This document shows, piece after piece, positions 26,804-35,680 of a stretch of 64,000 bases of DNA. Source of the DNA: an uncultured Myxococcales bacterium. Its GTDB lineage: Bacteria; Myxococcota_A; UBA9042; DTJE01. The position numbers were made by a program, and so were the translations under genes. The notes beneath the pieces were generated by a model that worked only from the letters and a program-made list of their open reading frames with translations, did not search any database and was not told the origin of the DNA. The stretch is taken from positions 18,673-82,672 of the forward strand of contig CAINDP010000179.1 in assembly GCA_903847405.1 (NCBI GenBank), in the 5' to 3' direction. The first letter of the stretch is position 1, and the number at the start of each line of letters is the position of its first letter.

Positions 26804-29377
26804 CTACCAGGTCCCCTTGAACCCCAGGACCGGCAGGAACGGGATGCCCTGGATGTAGGACGTCTGGGTGCGGTCGTAGTTGTACACGATGCCTTCGGAA
26901 TTCTTGGCGTAGTAGACGTTCTGGATTTCCAGGTACATCCCGAACTTCCACGCGTCGAACACCCATTCCTTGTCCACGCGGACGTCCAGTTGGTGGAACA
27001 GCGGCAGGCGCTTGCTGTTGATGTTCTTCGAGGCCACGGCCACGTAACGGTCCAGGTCCGCGTCGTACACGGCGCCCATGACCGGCGTGTACGGGAATCC
27101 CGACGTCAGGCGGAACCGCGCGCCGATCGTCCAGTGCTTCGGCAGTTCGTACGACGCCAGGATGTTCAGCAGGTGCGTCTGGTCGTAGTTGCTCTTCTGC
27201 CACGACGACGTCTTGAAGTCCCAGATTTCCGACCGCGTGAACGTGTACGCGATCCAGCCGATCAGCCGGCCGCCCGGGTTCAGGCGCACCAGCACGTCGA
27301 ATCCGTACGCGCGCCCCTTACCCTTGTCCGTGTACCGCACCGTCTTGTCGTCGCTGGGTTCCGCCTGGTTGAAGAGGTACTTGTAGAACCCCTCCGCCGA
27401 CACCGTCAGCCGGTCGATCGGCGTCGCCTCCAGGCCCAGCAGGGCGTGCGCCGCCGACTGCGCCTTCAGGCCGGTGTTGCCCGACCCCTGCAGGAACGCG
27501 AAGGGCGGCGGGGGCTGGCTGTACAGGCCGCCGGCCGCCTTCAGCGCCAACCGGTCCTGGATCAGTTCCCAGCGGGACGCCAGGCGCGGGTCGACCGACA
27601 CCGATTTCCAGTCGCCGAAGTAGATGTCCGCGCGTGCCGACGGGACGATCGTCCACCACGGGAAGGGCTTCCATTCGACCGACACGAACGGGCTGACCGC
27701 GTACAGGTACTGCGTGCCCTGGACCAGCAGCGTCTCCCGGGAACTCAGCGGCTTCGCCACCTCGCCCTGGCCCGGGGCTTCCGGCGACTTCACGTTGTAC
27801 CAGGACGGCTGGATCAGGCCCTGCAGGCCCAGGTGCAGCCAGACCTTGTCGTGGACGCGCCAGTCCGCCGCCTCGCGGATGTTGGTCTGGGCGCTGGTGA
27901 TGTTGAACTTGATCGCATTGAACAGGTTGAAGTCGAACTGGGTCAGTGCCGTCTGCACCGACAGCGAGTTCTTGAACGTCGCGCTGTGGTCGTAGGTCCA
28001 GCCCAGTTGCAGGTTGTGGCTGCTGTTCGACAGCGACACGTTGCCGACGAACGTGGGTTCCTGGCCCCCGGCCTTTTCGTTGACGACGACCAGCGAGTCG
28101 TCCGTTCCCAGGACGAACAGCGTGAACTGGTGCTTCCCGAAGCGCTGCCGCAGGCGGGCCTGGTAGTCGTAGTACCGCGGCGCGGTCAGCAGCGAGGTGT
28201 TCTTGCCGAAGTTGATCAGGCCCAGGATGCCGTCGATGTAGGACCGGCGGAACGCGAACTGCAGGTCCCCGTCGTCGGTGGTGGGAATCGCGAAGTACAG
28301 GCCGGCGTGCAGCAGGTTGACGTCGATCTGCCCGTGCAGGGCGGTCTTGGGGTCGTCCTTGATCCGCACGTCGACGATGCCGCCGCTGGCCTGGCCGTAG
28401 GACGCATCGAAGCCCGCCGGCACGAAGTCGATCTTCTTGATGAACTCGGGATTGATGGTCGAGTACAGGCCGCCGAAGTGGTACAGGTTGATGAACGGCA
28501 GCCCGTCGATCAGCACCTGCGTGTCGAAGGGCGACGAGCCGAACACCACCAACTGCCCGCTGCCGAACGACGATCGCGCGACGCCCGGCAGGTTTTCGAC
28601 CATCTTCAGCGGGTCGCCGCCGGACCCCGGCAGGCGCCGCAGTTCGGTCGCTTCCAGGGACTGCCGGGCCACGAAGCGGGCCTCCTTCGGCGCCCGGATG
28701 ATCGTCTGGTTGGTCGAACCGAACCGGCGGTCCAGCCGCAGGTCCTCGACCGGGACGTCGCCTTCCTTGACCGTGAAGGGGCGTCGCATCTCGGCGAACT
28801 CGCCGGTCGGCACGTACAGCGTGTACCTGCCGGGCGCCAGGTCCGACACCTCCATGCGCCCCGCGAAGGACGTGAACGAGCGTCCGTTCTCCTCGACCAC
28901 GGCGGTCACGCCGTCCAGGGGCGTGCGCGTGCCCTTTTCGATCAGGTTGAACACCTGGACGACGCGGCGCTCCTTCGGGCGGATGTCGAAGGCGTAGCGG
29001 TACGTGATCTGGACGGCCACCGGCTGGCCCTGGTACTGGGCCGGCGCGAACGCGAAGCCCATCGCGGCGTCCACGGCCAGGGGCGACAGGCGCGGTTCGT
29101 CCGACGCCGCGGTCTGGATGTCGGTGACGGCGCCCTTCTCGTCCACGGTCAGGACCAGCGTGACGACGTAGGTGCCCGGGGGAACGCCCAGGTCGGGCGG
29201 GAGGGCCGCCTCCTTGAACGACGTCAGTTGCGGAGGCGCCACCTGGGCCTCGGGCGTCGGGGCGGCGTCCGCCGATCCCGCGGCGGGTGGGGCCGACGGG
29301 GGCGTCTGCGCGAACGCGGGCGTCGCGGCCGCGAGGGCCAGGGTCATCGACAGCAGCAGGGTCTGGAGGCGCTTCAT
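26804..29377 (-). CDS. TonB-dependent receptor with an N-terminal TonB-C-like domain
   Basis: The 857-residue outer-membrane protein starts with a signal peptide (1-23, ending AFAQ). Next is a domain of about 75 residues that looks like the TonB C-terminal fold ('GTYVVTLVLTVDEKGAV', then 'AMGFAFAPAQYQGQPVAVQI'). A carboxypeptidase-regulatory-like domain follows (about 110-195), then a plug with 'DPLKMVENLPGVARSSFGSG' and 'VLIDGLPF', and a C-terminal beta-barrel ending in FKGTW. The substrate is unknown. It is the last gene of a TonB-ExbD-ExbB cluster and overlaps the preceding lipoprotein gene by four bases. The ATG at 29377 has a GGAGG site. Confidence 0.88.
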   Translation of the reverse strand: MKRLQTLLLSMTLALAAATPAFAQTPPSAPPAAGSADAAPTPEAQVAPPQLTSFKEAALPPDLGVPPGTYVVTLVLTVDEKGAVTDIQTAASDEPRLSPLAVDAAMGFAFAPAQYQGQPVAVQITYRYAFDIRPKERRVVQVFNLIEKGTRTPLDGVTAVVEENGRSFTSFAGRMEVSDLAPGRYTLYVPTGEFAEMRRPFTVKEGDVPVEDLRLDRRFGSTNQTIIRAPKEARFVARQSLEATELRRLPGSGGDPLKMVENLPGVARSSFGSGQLVVFGSSPFDTQVLIDGLPFINLYHFGGLYSTINPEFIKKIDFVPAGFDASYGQASGGIVDVRIKDDPKTALHGQIDVNLLHAGLYFAIPTTDDGDLQFAFRRSYIDGILGLINFGKNTSLLTAPRYYDYQARLRQRFGKHQFTLFVLGTDDSLVVVNEKAGGQEPTFVGNVSLSNSSHNLQLGWTYDHSATFKNSLSVQTALTQFDFNLFNAIKFNITSAQTNIREAADWRVHDKVWLHLGLQGLIQPSWYNVKSPEAPGQGEVAKPLSSRETLLVQGTQYLYAVSPFVSVEWKPFPWWTIVPSARADIYFGDWKSVSVDPRLASRWELIQDRLALKAAGGLYSQPPPPFAFLQGSGNTGLKAQSAAHALLGLEATPIDRLTVSAEGFYKYLFNQAEPSDDKTVRYTDKGKGRAYGFDVLVRLNPGGRLIGWIAYTFTRSEIWDFKTSSWQKSNYDQTHLLNILASYELPKHWTIGARFRLTSGFPYTPVMGAVYDADLDRYVAVASKNINSKRLPLFHQLDVRVDKEWVFDAWKFGMYLEIQNVYYAKNSEGIVYNYDRTQTSYIQGIPFLPVLGFKGTW

Positions 29378-30552
29378 GCTGCACCTCCGTCCGTCGGGGA
29401 CCGGTCCGCTGCCGACACCGGGGTGATTGGCACCACTTCCACCGCGGGCGGCGTGAACTTCCCCTGGAAGCCGGCCGGTGCGACGCATTCGGCGTCGGCG
29501 CGGCGCCGTACCTCGTACGTCAGCCCGTCGAGGCCCAGGCGGTCGTCGCGGACGAACACCCACGCCTGGAACGAATCCGGCATGTCCGCCGCTGCCGGCA
29601 GGACCAGCTCGTTCGTCAGGTCGATCGGGTCGCCCGGGATCACCGTCGCGGTGGACGATTTCAGCCGGTCCAGGTCGCCGACCGCGGTGTACCAGGACAG
29701 GAACACGAACTCCTCCTGGCTGGCGCCCTTCGCGTCGATGTAGGTCTCGCGGGCGCCGGGCAGCAGGACGGGCTCCAGGTCGATGGTCTGGCCGGGGCAC
29801 GCCAGCACCGCGCCGACCGGCGAGGGGGCGGTCCCGGCGACGCGCGACTTTTCCACCGACAGCGTGAACCCGGGGTTCCGGTTCGCCGGGTTTTCCGCCG
29901 TGATCGTCCGGAAGCGGACCTTCTTGTACGCGTCCGCGACGAGGTCGGTCGTCCCGTCGGTCCAGGTCGCCGTCAGGCGGAACGTGATGTCCTGGCCGGC
30001 CGCCAGGATGCACGCCTTTTCGGCCTCGAAGCCCGGGTCGACGCAGGTCGCGACGTCGCCGCCGTTCTGTGCCGCGCAGGCGTCCCATTGCGTGATGACG
30101 GCGTTCTGGCAGGCGTCGCTCTGGGTGACCGTCTGCTTCAGGAACTCGACGAACTTCGGCATCAGCGGACGGATGATTTCCAGTTGCGCATACAGCACCG
30201 CGCCGTCAAACGTTGCCGTCCCGGTTGCCAGGTCCCCGTCCACCGGGATTTCCGGCAACGCGCAGGCATAGGACGCAGCAGAGCCGAGGTTCAGCACGCA
30301 CAGGGTCCAGTCCAGGGACTTCACCTCGCGCGGGCCCAAAGGGGCGTCTTTCGGCAGCGTCGGCAAGGCCAGGAAGGCCGTCAGGACCACGGTGCCCTGC
30401 TGCGCGTCCGAAAACTGCACGTCGGGCGGGTCGGCCCGGATGCCCAGGATGCGGGGCTTGTCGATGAAGGACTGGGGCGAAAAGTCCGCGCCGCAGGCGA
30501 CAGCCGTCAACGCAGCCACGAGGAGGCTCGCGGTCCACAGGGTTCGCTTCAT
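29374..30552 (-). CDS. lipoprotein of the TonB receptor operon, function unknown
   Basis: The 392-residue product has a lipobox TAVACG (Cys20) and a mature part that looks beta-rich and Ig-like, with 'PRILGIRADPPDV' near the start. That N-terminal motif is common in myxobacterial lipoproteins encoded beside TonB receptors. Several Cys residues (in 'CVLNLG', 'YACALPE', 'DACQNAV', 'DACAAQ', 'CVDPG', 'ACILAA', 'LACPG') suggest disulfides. It overlaps the receptor start by four bases (ATGA), so it may be a surface partner of that receptor, but this is inference. No enzyme motif was seen. Confidence 0.7.
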   Translation of the reverse strand: MKRTLWTASLLVAALTAVACGADFSPQSFIDKPRILGIRADPPDVQFSDAQQGTVVLTAFLALPTLPKDAPLGPREVKSLDWTLCVLNLGSAASYACALPEIPVDGDLATGTATFDGAVLYAQLEIIRPLMPKFVEFLKQTVTQSDACQNAVITQWDACAAQNGGDVATCVDPGFEAEKACILAAGQDITFRLTATWTDGTTDLVADAYKKVRFRTITAENPANRNPGFTLSVEKSRVAGTAPSPVGAVLACPGQTIDLEPVLLPGARETYIDAKGASQEEFVFLSWYTAVGDLDRLKSSTATVIPGDPIDLTNELVLPAAADMPDSFQAWVFVRDDRLGLDGLTYEVRRRADAECVAPAGFQGKFTPPAVEVVPITPVSAADRSPTDGGAA

Positions 30553-30602
30553 GGTCCACCTCTGCTGCCTGGCGCGCAGGCGCAAGAAGTACTGGAATCC
30601 GG

Positions 30603-31432
30603 TCATGCCTCGGGCAGGAACACGACCGTCCACGGCACCTGGTACGGAATCGGCACCCCGTCGCGCGTCGCGGGCCGGAAGCGCAGGCGCTTCACGGTGC
30701 GGCGCGCCTCGTCGTTGAACGCCGGCAGGTCGCCCCGCCGGACCTGGGCGTCCACGACCTCCCCCGCCGGGTTGATCTGCAACAGCAGTTCCACGCGGAC
30801 CACGCGGTTGAGGTCCCGGTGCTCGGCGGGGTACTGGCCCTTCACGTCGTTCAACGCCTCGGGGGCCCGGACCACGACCTTCTTCGGCGCCACCGGCCCG
30901 CCCGCGCCGGTGCCGTCCCCGTCGCCGGTCCGGGGGGCGTCCCGTCCCTTCTGGAACCCGGTCGCATCCTTCGTCGGGTCGCCGAACACGTTGGAATCGC
31001 TGCCCGTCTGGACCTGCACGCCACCGTTCAGCGCGACGTTCGACAGCACCAGCGGGGCGGCCTTCTTCGGCGCCGGCGGCACGGGCGTCACCGGTGTTTC
31101 CGGCGGGGCCTCGGCCTTGGGCGGCGCTTCCTTGGGAGGCGGTTTCGGCGTGTCCGGGCGGGGCTTCGGGGGCTCGACCTTCGGCGGGGGGGGCTTGGGC
31201 GGTTCGGGCTTTGGTTCGGCTTCGATGGCCTTCGCTGCGGCCTTCAGGACGGACACCTGGACGGGTTTGGGGCGCTCGCGATACGTCCTGGCAGGAGGCG
31301 CGGCGTGCTTCGGAGCCAGCAGAAGACCGGCCGCGTGGAGCGCCAGCGAGGCGATCAGCATCAGCAGCAGGCGCCGGCCGTACATGCCTTCCCCGACCCG
31401 CCGGGGTCGTCGGTCCCCGGAGTCTCGTCCCG

Positions 31433-31436
<4 letters not shown>
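30603..31436 (-). CDS. tonB: energy transducer TonB
   Basis: The 277-residue protein has an N-terminal membrane anchor (about 22-42), a long Pro/Lys/Glu-rich periplasmic spacer (about 60-130) and a C-terminal TonB domain. That domain carries 'LNRVVRVELLLQINPAGEV', 'VDAQVRRGDLPAFNDEARRTV' and 'LRFRPATRDGVPI'. It couples the proton-motive force from ExbB/ExbD to the outer-membrane receptor. The ATG at 31436 overlaps the exbD stop by four bases. A later ATG (MYGRR) would give a shorter cytoplasmic tail. Confidence 0.9.
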
Positions 31437-31886
<450 letters not shown>

Positions 31887-31912
<26 letters not shown>

Positions 31913-32522
31913 TGCCGTCCCCGAAAAGGCACCGCATGCGGTGCGTCACGATTTCCCGCGCCTGCTCCGTCGCGACGTTCACGCGCTTCCGGAACACGTT
32001 GTAGAACAGCACCGCCGGGATGGCCACGAACAGGCCCACGGCCGTCGCGATCAGTGCCTCCGAGATGCTGCGCATCAGCATCTCGTTCTTTTCGGCCGCG
32101 TCCGCCACCTGGGACAGGCTGTAGAACGCCGCCATGATGCCCAGCACCGTGCCCAGCAGGCCGATGAACGGCGCGTTGTTCCCCAGCGTCGCCAGGAACG
32201 TCAGGCCCCGCTCGTACCGCTGGCGCTGCTTGCGCAGTTCGATGTCGACGCCGTTCTCGGCGTCCTCCCGGGAGGCGCCCTCCTTCCGGAAGTCCACCGC
32301 GCGTTGCGCCAGCAGCAGTTCCATGGAATCGGTCGGCACGCCGCCGGACGTGCCCTTCAGCAGCATCCGCACGTGGTCGGGAGTGACCCGCCGGCGTGAG
32401 TAGAAGACCCACCGCTCGAGGATCACGGCGATCGACCCGACCGACAAGGCGATCAGGATCAGCAGGATCCAGTCCACGCCCAGTCCGATGAACAGATCCT
32501 GCAGAAGATCGGCTACGTGCAC
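31887..32522 (-). CDS. exbB: MotA/TolQ/ExbB proton channel protein
   Basis: The 211-residue protein has three transmembrane helices and the ExbB/TolQ core 'LTFLATLGNNAPFIGLLGTVLGIMAAF' region, followed by 'ISEALIATAVGLFVAIPAVLFYN'. It forms the channel of the TonB motor. I chose a GTG start at 32522 because it has an ideal GGAGG ribosome site at seven-base spacing; the open frame upstream of it encodes an implausible Pro/Arg-rich stretch. Confidence 0.9.
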
Positions 32523-32616
32523 GGCAACCTCCGGCAATTCCCGGCCCGAACGGCCTGCGACGCAGGAAGAATGGGGCGGGGGGAGGGGGAAGTCAACGGC
32601 GGGAAGGCCGGCGAGC

Positions 32617-33687
32617 CTACTTGGCTGCCGCCGCCGGGACCGGGATCTGGCGCTGCGCATAGGAATACGAGAAGGTCAGCAGCAGCACATTCTGGACCTG
32701 CCACTCGTCGATCAACTGGGGCTGGCGCAGTACCTTCAGGATGTAGTCCACCGACGCCCAGTCCACCAGTTTGAACGACAGCAGCCCGCCGATCTCGACG
32801 TTCGTGAACTCGTAGTCCTTGCGCTTCTCGCCGGGCTCCCTGTTGGTCCGGTAGAACGGCATCAGGACGTCGCCGTAGGCCTTGTACTTGACCTTGCCGG
32901 CATACGCCGACCCGGTGAAGGCCAGGCCCGCCTCGAAGCCGACCTGGACGAACTCGGTCAGGCGCTTCAGTTCGATCGCAGGCGTCGCCGCATCGTCGGC
33001 CAGGCCGAACTGGTCCTTCGCGAACACCTGGTGGCTGCCCAGGCCCGCGAGGATCATGATGTCCAGGTACTCCTTCGTGTACGGGTTCAGGAACACGCCG
33101 ACCGACTCCTTCAGGGTCGTGGGCAGGAACGATTCGGACAGCTTGAAGCGCTTCTTCTGGGCGATGACGCGCGGGGCGCCTGTGCCGGCATCGATCTCGT
33201 TCGTGACCACGTAATCGACCGGTGCCGCGCGGTAGTCGGTGCCCTCGAAGATGGCGGTCAGCAGGCCCACGCGAGCGAAGGGGCCGACCCACGGCGCCGC
33301 CTCCGGGTGGTAGAAGTACGCGCTATCGAATTTCAGGGTGTCCGAATTCTTGATGAACGCGTTGATCGGCGGGCCGTAGCCGAAGCCCTCCAGCAGGGAC
33401 AGGCCGTTCCGCCAGTCGTGGGGGCCCACGCGGTAGCCGATGTCGCCGTCGAACGAAACGCCCAGCGTGAACTGCCCGCCGTCCAGTTGGCCGACGACCT
33501 TCCGGTTGTGCATGAAGTTCAGGTTCGCGCCGACGCGCAGCGAGCCGTACCAGCCCGCGTCGTCGTTGCTCTTGGGTGCGGGAGCCGCCACGTACTCCTT
33601 GTCGAGGGCGACGGCGGACGCCGGGAGCGCCAGGGCGACGAACAGGACCAGCCATCGGGCGAGGGCACGCGGAAGGGGGTGCTGCAT
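32617..33687 (-). CDS. exported outer-membrane-type beta protein (DUF3078-like)
   Basis: The 356-residue protein has a signal peptide (1-27, ending VALD) and a predicted beta-barrel pattern with alternating residues. 'GANLNFMHNRKVVGQLDGGQFTLG' near the start and a C-terminal 'LLLTFSYSYAQRQ' strand support this. It resembles DUF3078-type outer-membrane proteins. It is upstream of exbB on the same strand with a 94-bp gap, so it could be the first gene of the TonB transcript. The ATG at 33687 has a GGAGG ribosome site, and a promoter candidate lies at 33714-33741. Confidence 0.65.
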   Translation of the reverse strand: MQHPLPRALARWLVLFVALALPASAVALDKEYVAAPAPKSNDDAGWYGSLRVGANLNFMHNRKVVGQLDGGQFTLGVSFDGDIGYRVGPHDWRNGLSLLEGFGYGPPINAFIKNSDTLKFDSAYFYHPEAAPWVGPFARVGLLTAIFEGTDYRAAPVDYVVTNEIDAGTGAPRVIAQKKRFKLSESFLPTTLKESVGVFLNPYTKEYLDIMILAGLGSHQVFAKDQFGLADDAATPAIELKRLTEFVQVGFEAGLAFTGSAYAGKVKYKAYGDVLMPFYRTNREPGEKRKDYEFTNVEIGGLLSFKLVDWASVDYILKVLRQPQLIDEWQVQNVLLLTFSYSYAQRQIPVPAAAAK

Positions 33688-33713
33688 GGCGGATTCCTCC
33701 TCAGGATTCCCAA

Positions 33714-33741
33714 AGGATAGGAGCATTTTCGGCGACGGCAA
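33714..33741 (-). promoter_or_regulatory. promoter candidate upstream of the TonB-cluster outer-membrane gene
   Basis: On the minus strand TTGCCG (33741-33736) and TATCCT (33719-33714) are 16 bases apart, about 27 bases before the start codon at 33687. The elements nearly match those before ccoNO. Confidence 0.35.
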
Positions 33742-33782
33742 AGTTCGGGGGGGACACGGGCGTGATTTCGCTGGCGAACGGG

Positions 33783-34229
33783 TCAGATGTAGTACATCTG
33801 GCGGCCCTCGATCTGGGCCTGCCGCTCGAACAACTGGGCCAGGGTGTACCCGGTCAGGATCTCGTTGGTGGAATCGTCCACGCGCTTCCAGACCTCGGAC
33901 AGGGCGCACGCGGCCGCGCGGTGGCAGGGGACGCTTTCGTTCGATCGCAGGCCGCACTGGGTCGCCAGGGCGCCGCCCTCGACCGCCGCCACCGAATCCC
34001 GGATCGTGATCTCGTCCGGTGCCCTGGCCAGGACGTACCCGCCGCCGGGACCGCGCACGCTGCGCACCAGTCCGGCGCGCCGCAGGTCCAGCAGCAGTTG
34101 ATCCAGGAACGGCTTCGGGATGCTGGCCCGGGCCGCGATGTCCTTGCTCTGGATCGGCTGGGCGTCCTTGGCCTGCACCAGTTGCAGCAGTGCCAGCAGG
34201 GCATATTCGGTTCGGGCCGAGATCCGCAT
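33783..34229 (-). CDS. Rrf2-family transcriptional regulator with three cysteines
   Basis: The 148-residue protein has an Rrf2 winged-helix domain ('SARTEYALLALLQL', 'IPKPFLDQLLLDLRRAGLVRSVRGPGGGY'). A C-terminal region carries Cys92, Cys102 and Cys108 in 'QCGLRSNESVPCHRAAACAL'. IscR, NsrR and RsrR bind an Fe-S cluster through three Cys at similar spacing, so an iron-sulfur or redox sensor is likely. It could control the nearby TonB, BMC or respiratory genes, but the sequence does not show which. It has no close partner gene; the flanking gaps are about 95 and 120 bp. Confidence 0.88.
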   Translation of the reverse strand: MRISARTEYALLALLQLVQAKDAQPIQSKDIAARASIPKPFLDQLLLDLRRAGLVRSVRGPGGGYVLARAPDEITIRDSVAAVEGGALATQCGLRSNESVPCHRAAACALSEVWKRVDDSTNEILTGYTLAQLFERQAQIEGRQMYYI

Positions 34230-34349
34230 CGTGCTCCTTCCTCGACTAACGGCGTCAACTATTTTCAGATCCGACGGGGAATTGCAAGGCAGACCCGCGC
34301 AGAACTTGGGAATTCCAAGGCTAAGGCGCAGGTTGCGGTCGGGAGTCCG

Positions 34350-34913
34350 TCAGCGGCGCGCCCGGGCCTTCCGGACGGGGTCTTCCGTGCCCGCCTGCCG
34401 ACCTTCCAGGATCTTGACGCGGTCCGACAGTTCCTTCACGTCGCGGCGCAGGTGCTCGATTTCCTTGTGCAGCGGGGCGATGTTGCGGACGGCCCCCAGG
34501 ACCGTCTGGAACCGCTCGTCCGCCTTCCGCTGGAAATCGTCGTAGGCCCGCTGGGTTCCCACCAGGAAATCCTTGACCTCCTCGGCGGGCTCGGTGTGGA
34601 TCAGGCGCTGGACGGTCCGCTCGGCTTCGTCCCGGAAGGTCGCCACCGGGGCCAGCTTGACCTTCAGGAAGTCGCCGCCGGTCTGCAGCAGCGACATCAA
34701 CCGTTGGCCAGGCATGACGGGCCGGCTGCGCTTTTCCTCGCCGACCAGGACCTGGGCCAGGGTCATCGTGGTGATGTCCTCGCCGCTGCGGCTGTCCACC
34801 ACGCGGACCTCCCCGCCGGTGCGCAGGAACGTCGCGATTTCTTCCAGCGTGATGTAGCGGCTTTCGCCGGTATCGTAGAGTTTCCGGTTGGGATACCGCT
34901 TGATCGTCTTCAT
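34350..34913 (-). CDS. polyhydroxyalkanoate synthesis regulator (PhaR DNA-binding type)
   Basis: The 187-residue protein begins with the PHB/PHA accumulation regulator domain 'IKRYPNRKLYDTGESRYITLEEIA' region. A helical part with 'RPVMPGQRLMSLLQTGGDFLK' follows, then a coiled-coil-like C terminus ('HKEIEHLRRDVKELSDRVK') and a basic tail. PhaR-type proteins repress phasin and PHA genes and sense polymer granules. No PHA synthase or phasin is in the window. The ATG at 34913 matches the usual MxxIKRYPNRKLYD start. A small inverted repeat overlaps a candidate -10 at 34939-34956. Confidence 0.85.
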   Translation of the reverse strand: MKTIKRYPNRKLYDTGESRYITLEEIATFLRTGGEVRVVDSRSGEDITTMTLAQVLVGEEKRSRPVMPGQRLMSLLQTGGDFLKVKLAPVATFRDEAERTVQRLIHTEPAEEVKDFLVGTQRAYDDFQRKADERFQTVLGAVRNIAPLHKEIEHLRRDVKELSDRVKILEGRQAGTEDPVRKARARR

Positions 34914-34938
34914 CTGTCTCCCGGTCGCCTGGGTCGTG

Positions 34939-34956
34939 CGGGATTGTAGCATCCCG
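34939..34956 (-). promoter_or_regulatory. inverted repeat over a possible -10 of the phaR-like gene
   Basis: CGGGAT (34939-34944) and ATCCCG (34951-34956) flank six bases. The minus-strand hexamer TACAAT (34948-34943) lies within. No clear -35 was seen. An autoregulatory operator is possible; a weak terminator for the upstream gene is the alternative. Confidence 0.3.
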
Positions 34957-34971
34957 TGCACGCGGGGGGGG

Positions 34972-35631
34972 CTACTTTGCGGCGTCGCGGACGGCGGCCT
35001 CCAGTCTGGCGAGGTCGGCGGGCACTTCATAGAGGTACAGCGTCTTCCAGGACTCCCGGACGAAGCCGTTGGGGTCGATCACCACGAAGGTGTCCTTCTC
35101 TGCCGCGAACCGGTTCCACACGGTCATTTCCTTCGGGTCCTGCAGGATGGGCAGGCGGGTGTATTGGGCCATCGCCCAGACGCTCCCGGCGCCCTGGGCA
35201 TGGTCGACGACCAGTCCCATGACGTTCTGGACCCCTTCGGCGGCCAGTCGTTCCAGCAGGTTCTGCAGCATGTAGGTCTGGCGCCAGCACACGGAGCACG
35301 TGGAAAGGCCGAAGTACAGGACGGTGACCAGTCCCCGCTGCTTCGACAGGGTGACGTCCTGGCGGTAGGTTTCGCTGTTCTCGTTGTCGTCCGGCAGCGT
35401 GAAATCGGGTGCCAGGCCCTTGGCGTCCGTCCCGCAGATCCCTGCCGTCGCGTCGCACCGCTCGCCCCACGGGCAGTCCGTCGACGTCGTGCACGCCGGG
35501 TACGCGGGGTTGACGTCAACCCATGGCGTCGGCTGCTGCCACGTCCCGGTGTTGTCCAGGGCCTTTTCGCACCCTGCAGCCAGGAACAGCAGTGCGGCGG
35601 TCGTGGTCAGAAGGCGACGGCGGGCGTGCAA
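34972..35631 (-). CDS. thioredoxin-fold lipoprotein (TlpA/AhpC-TSA-like)
   Basis: The 219-residue product has a lipoprotein signal (LFLAAGC, Cys about 20). Next is a short Cys-rich patch of the 'C-T-T-S-T-D-C-P-W-G-E-R-C' type common in myxobacterial lipoproteins, then a thioredoxin-fold domain (about 75-215). The redox motif is C-S-V-C in 'STCSVCWRQTYML', and 'LAPDFTLPD' marks the usual TSA start. It is probably a periplasmic thiol-disulfide exchanger. No ATG fits; I chose TTG at 35631 because GGAG lies eight bases upstream and the signal peptide follows at once. It starts before the end of the open frame of the neighbouring DegT-like gene, about 50 bp downstream of it. Confidence 0.7.
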   Translation of the reverse strand: MHARRRLLTTTAALLFLAAGCEKALDNTGTWQQPTPWVDVNPAYPACTTSTDCPWGERCDATAGICGTDAKGLAPDFTLPDDNENSETYRQDVTLSKQRGLVTVLYFGLSTCSVCWRQTYMLQNLLERLAAEGVQNVMGLVVDHAQGAGSVWAMAQYTRLPILQDPKEMTVWNRFAAEKDTFVVIDPNGFVRESWKTLYLYEVPADLARLEAAVRDAAK

Positions 35632-35680
35632 GGCGGATCTCCACGTGCGACGCGACGAGTCTACAGGAAGAGGGGCGGGA

